From Paenibacillus rubinfantis (lineage in GTDB: Bacteria; Bacillota; Bacilli; Paenibacillales; Paenibacillaceae): 64,000 bases of DNA. Made by a program: the position numbers and the translations under genes. The notes below the pieces were generated by a model. That model was not told the DNA's origin. It saw only the letters and a program-made list of their open reading frames with translations, and did not search any database. The stretch is from contig NZ_LN909063.1 of the NCBI RefSeq assembly GCF_001486505.1, forward strand, positions 1 to 64,000, in the 5' to 3' direction. Each line of letters starts with the position of its first letter. Positions within the stretch are counted from its first letter, which is position 1. Below, one piece after another: positions 59,523 to 64,000 of this stretch.

Positions 59523-59705
59523 TAACGGACTCAGGTGCCGTTATAGGGACAAAATTTAGGGGATCTCCACGCTAACGGACCCAGAAGACGCTATTTGGTC
59601 TACGTGGCTACAAATACCTCCACTTGGGGCGCAATAAGGTCTCTGGAGTCCGTTAGGTTGGGAAATCGCCGGGAAATTCATCAATAACGTCTCTACGGTC
59701 CGTTA
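59523..59705. repeat. Mirror-symmetric element of four 23-nt TAACGGAC repeats
   Basis: Four 23-nt copies start with TAACGGAC and end with a GTTAT-like block: 59523-59545 and 59573-59595 on plus, 59633-59655 and 59683-59705 on minus. Both direct pairs are spaced exactly 50 nt, and the whole is symmetric about 59614. It lies between walH and walI. Similar TAACGGAC intergenic repeats are, to my memory, frequent in Paenibacillus, but I cannot check copy number here. Confidence 0.82.
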
Positions 59706-59747
59706 GGGTTACAGAGGAGACGGATTTAGACGAAAGGGGGATAAACC

Positions 59748-60497
59748 ATGGATTGGGGTCGGGCGAAAAACGTGTTGATTTACGCCTTTTTGCTGCTGAA
59801 TCTGGTGTTGGGCTATCAGCTGTGGAACGATCTGCGCGAGCAGGCCGACTCCAACCTGGATATCACCGCCCTGGAGAATAATACGCAGCAGACGATGGAA
59901 GAGAAGGGCATTCGCGTGCTCGCCAAAATTCCGACGGAAACGCCGGAGTTGCCTAAGATCGCCTACCGGTTCGTGGATGACGCACAAAGCGGCAAGCTGA
60001 CCGACCTGCCGGTGCCGGTCGACAGCCGGTTGATCTTTGCGCCGCGGGATTTAACGGCCGCGCTGAAGAATAGTCTGCCGGACATCGGGGATTACCGGTA
60101 TGACGAGGTGGCGAGCAGCTCGGAAGTGTTTGTGCTGCATCCGCTGGTTGATGGGAAATGGCCGCTGTTTAAAATCGAGCTCAAGCTGTTTAACAGCAAT
60201 CAGAAGATCATTTCGTACCAGCGCCGAGCGATTGAGATCACCTATCCGGAGGAGGAGAAGCCGCAGCGCGTGTTGTCGGCCACGAAGGCGCTGGGTAACC
60301 TCATCGAGAACTTCTTGCCGGAAGGTTCGGTTGTGACCGAAGTTGAGTTGGGGTATTACGGCGAGGTGTTCGATTCGGACGCCCATCTTCCGGCCGCGCC
60401 GGCATGGCGGTTTATGCTGGAGAGCGGCAAGGAGTATTACGTGCAGGGCATCAGCGGCGATGTCATCAGTCCGAACACAGAGAAAACGAAGGAGTAA
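59748..60497 (+). CDS. walI: WalK regulatory protein WalI (YycI)
   Basis: This 249-aa protein has one N-terminal helix (MDWGRAKNVLIYAFLLLNLVLGY) and an extracytoplasmic domain of the YycI type, which resembles part of YycH in fold. The pair represses or tunes WalK activity. AAAGGGGG precedes the ATG. walJ starts 12 nt after its stop. Confidence 0.92.
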   Translation: MDWGRAKNVLIYAFLLLNLVLGYQLWNDLREQADSNLDITALENNTQQTMEEKGIRVLAKIPTETPELPKIAYRFVDDAQSGKLTDLPVPVDSRLIFAPRDLTAALKNSLPDIGDYRYDEVASSSEVFVLHPLVDGKWPLFKIELKLFNSNQKIISYQRRAIEITYPEEEKPQRVLSATKALGNLIENFLPEGSVVTEVELGYYGEVFDSDAHLPAAPAWRFMLESGKEYYVQGISGDVISPNTEKTKE

Positions 60498-60509
60498 TGG
60501 GAGGATTTT

Positions 60510-61316
60510 ATGGGGATACGATTTTCGGTGCTGTCGAGCGGTTCGACGGGTAATGCAACGCTGGTTGCCAATGGGGAAGTCACGTTGATGGTTGATGCCG
60601 GCTTTAGCGCCAAACGCATTGATGAGCTGATGATGGAGCGCGGGGTAACCGGGCAGGAGTTGACGGGCATTCTGGTCACGCATGAGCATTCGGACCATAT
60701 CAAGGGCTTAGGCGCGGTGGCGCGAAAATACAATCTGCCGATCTATGCGAACGAGAAGACGTGGACGGCCATGGAAAAAGCGATCGGGAACCTGGCGGAC
60801 GACCAACGCTGTATCCTGGGCACTGGGGAAACCCGCGATTTCGGCTCGCTCCGCGTGGAGTCGTTTGCGATCTCGCATGACGCCGCCGAGCCGGTAGGCT
60901 ACAATTTCTACGACGGCAAGGAGAAGCTGAGCGTATGCACCGACCTCGGATACGCCAGCGACAAGGTGAAGGAAGCGATCTGTGACGCCGACGTGTTGGT
61001 GCTGGAGGCGAATCACGATATCGAGATGCTGCGGATGGGACGTTACCCGTGGAATATTAAGCGGCGTATTCTCGGCGACCTGGGCCACTTGTCCAACGAC
61101 GCAACTGGGGAGCTGATGAGCGAGATCCTGAACGGCCGCTTGAAGCGGACGTATCTGGCTCACCTTAGCCGTGAGCACAATATGCTCGACCTGGCGAAGA
61201 TGTCGGTTCGCAGCGCCATGGAGGACCGCGGTTGTTTCTTCAAGGACAACGAGTTCAAGCTCTGCGAAACGTATTACGACCGGCCGACGCCGTGGGATGT
61301 GTTGAGCGAGCGGTAG
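60510..61316 (+). CDS. walJ: Metallo-beta-lactamase fold hydrolase WalJ (YycJ)
   Basis: WalJ is a 268-aa metallo-hydrolase. The metal motif HEHSDHIKGL (HxHxDH, about 53-62) and downstream HLSREHN-type histidines are visible, and the core begins FSVLSSGSTGNATLV. YycJ is a proposed 5'-3' exonuclease acting in mismatch repair and cell-wall-division coordination. It ends the wal operon, overlapping no other gene. Confidence 0.94.
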   Translation: MGIRFSVLSSGSTGNATLVANGEVTLMVDAGFSAKRIDELMMERGVTGQELTGILVTHEHSDHIKGLGAVARKYNLPIYANEKTWTAMEKAIGNLADDQRCILGTGETRDFGSLRVESFAISHDAAEPVGYNFYDGKEKLSVCTDLGYASDKVKEAICDADVLVLEANHDIEMLRMGRYPWNIKRRILGDLGHLSNDATGELMSEILNGRLKRTYLAHLSREHNMLDLAKMSVRSAMEDRGCFFKDNEFKLCETYYDRPTPWDVLSER

Positions 61317-61382
61317 GTGGTAGGTAGTAGGTGGTGGCGGTGGGAAAGGCTTGTTACCTAAAGTAGCTCATTTGGTGAATGG

Positions 61383-61555
61383 ATATGATTTTTCGAATAC
61401 AATTCTATTGCTGAAGGGTTAAAGTCTGCATTGTATTCGATTTTTCATATAGAATTGGGTCGATGGAGCTTCGGAGACGGAAATATATATGAAAAATCGA
61501 ATAGATTCGGTTGAAATCGCCGAAAGCGGCGAAATGTATTCGGTTTTTCGCATAC
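61383..61555. repeat. Two related hairpin elements (TGTATTCGATTTTTCATA family)
   Basis: The motif TGTATTCGRTTTTTC occurs inverted at 61432-61446 and 61535-61549. Its reverse complement forms occur at about 61384-61402 (variant) and 61487-61505. Each inverted pair encloses about 28 nt, giving two hairpin-like elements of about 67 nt whose starts are about 103 nt apart. No gene lies in the 302-nt gap between walJ and the GH4 gene. Confidence 0.75.
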
Positions 61556-61579
61556 ATTACCCTCATAGATAGACAAACA

Positions 61580-61619
61580 GACCGCCCGGGGATCATCTCT
61601 CCCCGGGCGGTCGTTCTTT
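61580..61619. terminator. Bidirectional terminator between walJ and the GH4 gene
   Basis: GACCGCCCGGGGA pairs with TCCCCGGGCGGTC around a short loop. GTTCTTTT follows on plus and TGTTTGTCT on minus. The plus tail touches the stop codon of the convergent gene. Confidence 0.88.
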
Positions 61620-63016
61620 TACAGCTCCCACCCTGGCAAATACGCCTTGGTGTTGTTTAGCATCGTCGCGAACAGCTCTTCCGCCTGGTCCGGCGTGAGG
61701 CCGGAGAGCAGCGGGTCGTTCGAGAAGGCGCGGAAGGCTAGGTCGCGGTCCTTGTGGATAGCTGCCTTGAGAAGTGCCTCCTGGTTGTAGACATGCCGGG
61801 TGACGAGGTTGTTGATGTCCTCCGGCAGGCTGCCCGCCAGCACCGGCTGAACGCTGTCCGCGCCAAACACGGCGTTCGTCTCGACAACGGCGTTCAGCGG
61901 CAGCGAGGCCATCTGGCCGCGGTTTGGCAGGTTGACGTTGGTGACCATCGGGGCGCTGGCGCCGGTTAAGCTGCGCAGCATGGCGATGCCTTCCTCGCCG
62001 CTCGATTTCAGCGAGAACGACTCCTCGCCGGCAACGAGCCGGCGGCTGCGATCGCGCAGCTTCTGCAGGTTGTCGATGCGCCAAGCCACGGTTGTCAGGC
62101 CGAATTTCCACTGCTTCACGTGCTCAGGGCTACGCAGATACCAGGTGTTGGGCATAAATTCGGCCAAGTGGCGGTCACCCGCGGCAGCGATCAGTCCAAA
62201 GCGGCGGAACAGATCGAAATGGATGCGGTTCGCCGACGTGAAGCTGTTGTTCATCCAGTGGTCTTTTTGACCATGGGCGTTGAACCCTTCTTCGGCATAT
62301 TTCTCGGCAAAAGCCCGGTAGATCGGGAACAGATCGGTGCCGCGATAGGAGGCGCGATCCAGCCAGGTGAAATGGTTGATCCCCAGCACGTTCACTTCGA
62401 TGTCTTGACGGCGGACTTCGGTAAGTCCCTCCATATCCTGCAGCATTTCCGCGAGCAGCTCCTGCGTGCCAAACACCTCATGGCAGCAGCCAAAGGCTTT
62501 GATGCCCGGGAACACCTCGTACAAGGTGCGGGTCAGCACGCTCATCGGGTTCGTGTAATTGATGACCCAGGCGCCGGGCGCGTGGTCACGGATGGCTTCG
62601 GCGATCTCCACGTACATCGGAATGCTGCGCAGCGCGCGAATCGCGCCGCCCGGGCCGACGGTATCGCCGACGGATTGATAGACGCCGTAAGCTTCCGGCG
62701 TATGTACGTCCGAGCGCATTTCCTCAAACGTGCCGGGGAGGATGGAGATGATCACGAAGTCGGCACCCTTCAGCGCTTCCGGCAAGGTCTTCACCGCTTC
62801 GTAACGCCAGCGGCCCACCGCATCCGGATGATCCTGCAGACGGTTACCAATTACCTCATTCGCCTGCGCCGCCGCAAAGTCGATATCATATAAGGCCACC
62901 TGCCCGGAGAGCGCCGGTTCCAAAGCCAAGTCGCTCATCAATCCCCATGCCCAACCGCGCGAACCGCCGCCGATATAAGCGATCTTCAAATTTTTGACCG
63001 TTGTTGCTTCTGTCAT
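61619..63016 (-). CDS. Glycoside hydrolase family 4, probable alpha-galacturonidase (LplD-like)
   Basis: This 465-aa GH4 enzyme has an N-terminal NAD-binding fold (LKIAYIGGGSRGWAWGL, about 9-25), substrate-binding NYTNPMSVLTRTL (about 150-162) and the metal-site motif CCHEVFG (about 175-181). GH4 enzymes need NAD and Mn and cleave by a redox elimination mechanism. The CHEV form of the motif has been linked to alpha-galacturonidases such as B. licheniformis/B. subtilis LplD, so pectin-derived substrates are likely; other GH4 activities are possible. It is divergent from an AraC regulator, which may control it. Confidence 0.88.
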   Translation of the reverse strand: MTEATTVKNLKIAYIGGGSRGWAWGLMSDLALEPALSGQVALYDIDFAAAQANEVIGNRLQDHPDAVGRWRYEAVKTLPEALKGADFVIISILPGTFEEMRSDVHTPEAYGVYQSVGDTVGPGGAIRALRSIPMYVEIAEAIRDHAPGAWVINYTNPMSVLTRTLYEVFPGIKAFGCCHEVFGTQELLAEMLQDMEGLTEVRRQDIEVNVLGINHFTWLDRASYRGTDLFPIYRAFAEKYAEEGFNAHGQKDHWMNNSFTSANRIHFDLFRRFGLIAAAGDRHLAEFMPNTWYLRSPEHVKQWKFGLTTVAWRIDNLQKLRDRSRRLVAGEESFSLKSSGEEGIAMLRSLTGASAPMVTNVNLPNRGQMASLPLNAVVETNAVFGADSVQPVLAGSLPEDINNLVTRHVYNQEALLKAAIHKDRDLAFRAFSNDPLLSGLTPDQAEELFATMLNNTKAYLPGWEL

Positions 63017-63154
63017 AGCTCGTTCACTCCCTTAAATGATGTTACAATAAACATAGAGCAAAAATAGAAAAGTTACCGCACGGATTTTGTTAATTTGAGC
63101 TGATATTCTACATTTATTGCTGTTGTGAGACGTTAGCGTAGGGGAGGGAGCGGA

Positions 63155-64000
63155 ATGAAGATGGAAGGACAGTTAGCGCCGATTCGCCGGATGCTGTTCA
63201 TCGAGGCGGCGAAGCAGCCGGGACGGTTCTCGATGGAGGGGGAGCATTTTCATGATGCCTGGGAGATTTATTATCTCGTATCCGGGGAACGGTGTTATTT
63301 CATCAAAGATCAAATCTACCGCATTTGCGCGGGCGACCTCGTACTCATCCCGGTGAATGTGCTGCATAAGACATCGCCTTCGGGGAAGCTGTCGCAACCC
63401 CATGAGCGGCTGCTGGTGAACTTCCGCACCGAGGCAGTGAGCACGCTGCTTCCCGGGAGGGAGGAAGAGCTGGAGCGGCTTTTTCAACGGTATCCGGTGC
63501 TGCGCTTAAACGCCGAGGAACAGCACCTTGTACAGCCGTTGCTGGCTCGGATGCTGGCGGAGCAGAAGGAGCAGGCCAGCGGTTACGAGGATTACTGCCG
63601 ATTGCTGTTGGCCGAGCTGCTGCTGAACCTGCTCCGTATGGCTCATACACGGCCGAACCACGATGGGGAAGAAGGGGGCGGGAAGCGCCCTTACCGGGAA
63701 ATCGCCGAAGTAGCCCGCTACATCAATGCGCATTACGAAGAGAATCTAAGCTTAAGCGAATTGGCCGGCCGCTTCCACCTCAGTTCGTATTACCTGAGTC
63801 ATATGTTCCCCAGAGTCACGGGCCTGACGTTGGTCGCCTACATCAACCGCGTCCGGATCGAGGAAGCCTCCGCACTGCTGAGTGGCACGGAGCTGCCTGT
63901 GACCGATATTGCCTACCGCGTTGGCTACCAAAGCGTAACCCACTTCGGCCGCATGTTTAAGAAGGCCAAAGGGGTCTCGCCGCAAAGCTACCGGCGTGAG
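63155..64000 (+). CDS. AraC family transcriptional regulator (3' end beyond the window)
   Basis: The frame is open from ATG 63155 (after GGGGAGGGAG) to the window edge, 282 codons. Residues about 20-95 form a cupin-like sensing domain (HFHDAWEIYYL, then VLIPVNVLHKT). The C terminus has the two helix-turn-helix motifs of AraC/XylS proteins (LSLSELAGRFHLSSYYLSHMF, then DIAYRVGYQSVTHFGRMFKK). The typical end, GVSPQSYRR, has been reached, so only a few residues are missing. It is divergent from the GH4 gene and probably its regulator. Confidence 0.88.
   Translation, partial: MKMEGQLAPIRRMLFIEAAKQPGRFSMEGEHFHDAWEIYYLVSGERCYFIKDQIYRICAGDLVLIPVNVLHKTSPSGKLSQPHERLLVNFRTEAVSTLLPGREEELERLFQRYPVLRLNAEEQHLVQPLLARMLAEQKEQASGYEDYCRLLLAELLLNLLRMAHTRPNHDGEEGGGKRPYREIAEVARYINAHYEENLSLSELAGRFHLSSYYLSHMFPRVTGLTLVAYINRVRIEEASALLSGTELPVTDIAYRVGYQSVTHFGRMFKKAKGVSPQSYRRE

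Noticed and set aside
59660..59680. GGGAAATCGCCGGGAAATTC as a Noc-binding site
   Set aside because: The Noc site is ATTTCCCGGGAAAT; here the two halves are not arranged as that palindrome.

Overview
The window is the replication-origin region of an endospore-forming, low-to-moderate GC member of the Bacillota, most likely a Paenibacillus or close relative. Three things point there: the gene order matches the Bacillus subtilis origin region (gyrA-gyrB-remB-recF-yaaA-dnaN-dnaA on one side, rpmH-rnpA-yidC-jag-mnmE-mnmG-rsmG-noc-parA-parB on the other); sporulation-linked genes are present (yidC/spoIIIJ, jag, yyaC, a YheC/D-like gene); and walRKHIJ, gdpP-rplI-dnaB and purA are in their usual places. 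The genus call is inference.

Layout. 1-256: the first bases of a 16S rRNA gene on the minus strand, with its leader and promoter. 257-11811 (minus, except one plus-strand ATP-grasp gene): HD-GYP phosphodiesterase, gyrA, gyrB, remB, recF, yaaA, dnaN, dnaA. The origin is bipartite: a DnaA-trio/AT-rich unwinding element lies between dnaA and dnaN, and a DnaA-box cluster lies upstream of dnaA. 12324-16240: a gluconate cluster (gntK, a deleted gntP remnant, gntR, an NAD-type 6-phosphogluconate dehydrogenase) with two GntR-type operators. It sits between dnaA and rpmH, and a further DnaA-box cluster lies on its far side. 16615-26783: rpmH to parB, with two perfect parS sites (one in a terminator loop, one inside parB) and an inverted pair of perfect DnaA boxes before parA.

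26891-32824: a class V aminotransferase, small conserved genes, yyaC, an MscS channel, tRNA-Ser(CGA), a possible structured RNA, a YjzC-like gene and rpsF-ssb-rpsR. 32877-34777: a group II intron directly behind the rpsR terminator. 35028-41337: a five-gene oligopeptide ABC transporter operon. 41549-48350: an LCP cell-wall ligase, a CBS protein, and the operon mazG-like / DUF2232 / gdpP / rplI / dnaB. 48476-50822: a divergent MarR regulator and a 14-TM drug exporter, an accessory pair between dnaB and purA. 51145-61316: purA with PurR-type boxes, an unrecognised membrane-anchored protein, an M23 endopeptidase with LysM and G5-like regions, and walR-walK-walH-walI-walJ, with walH and walI split by a repeat-rich spacer. 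61619-64000: a GH4 glycosidase (minus) and a divergent AraC regulator cut by the window edge.

Most genes are core chromosome. The less ordinary signals are in non-coding DNA: the DnaA-box pair before parA, parS in a terminator loop, a mirror-symmetric four-copy 23-nt repeat in the wal operon, paired hairpin repeats behind walJ, GC-rich tandem repeats before mnmE, and a closed-stem RNA candidate at 30976-31212. I found no CRISPR array, prophage or clear novel multi-gene system.
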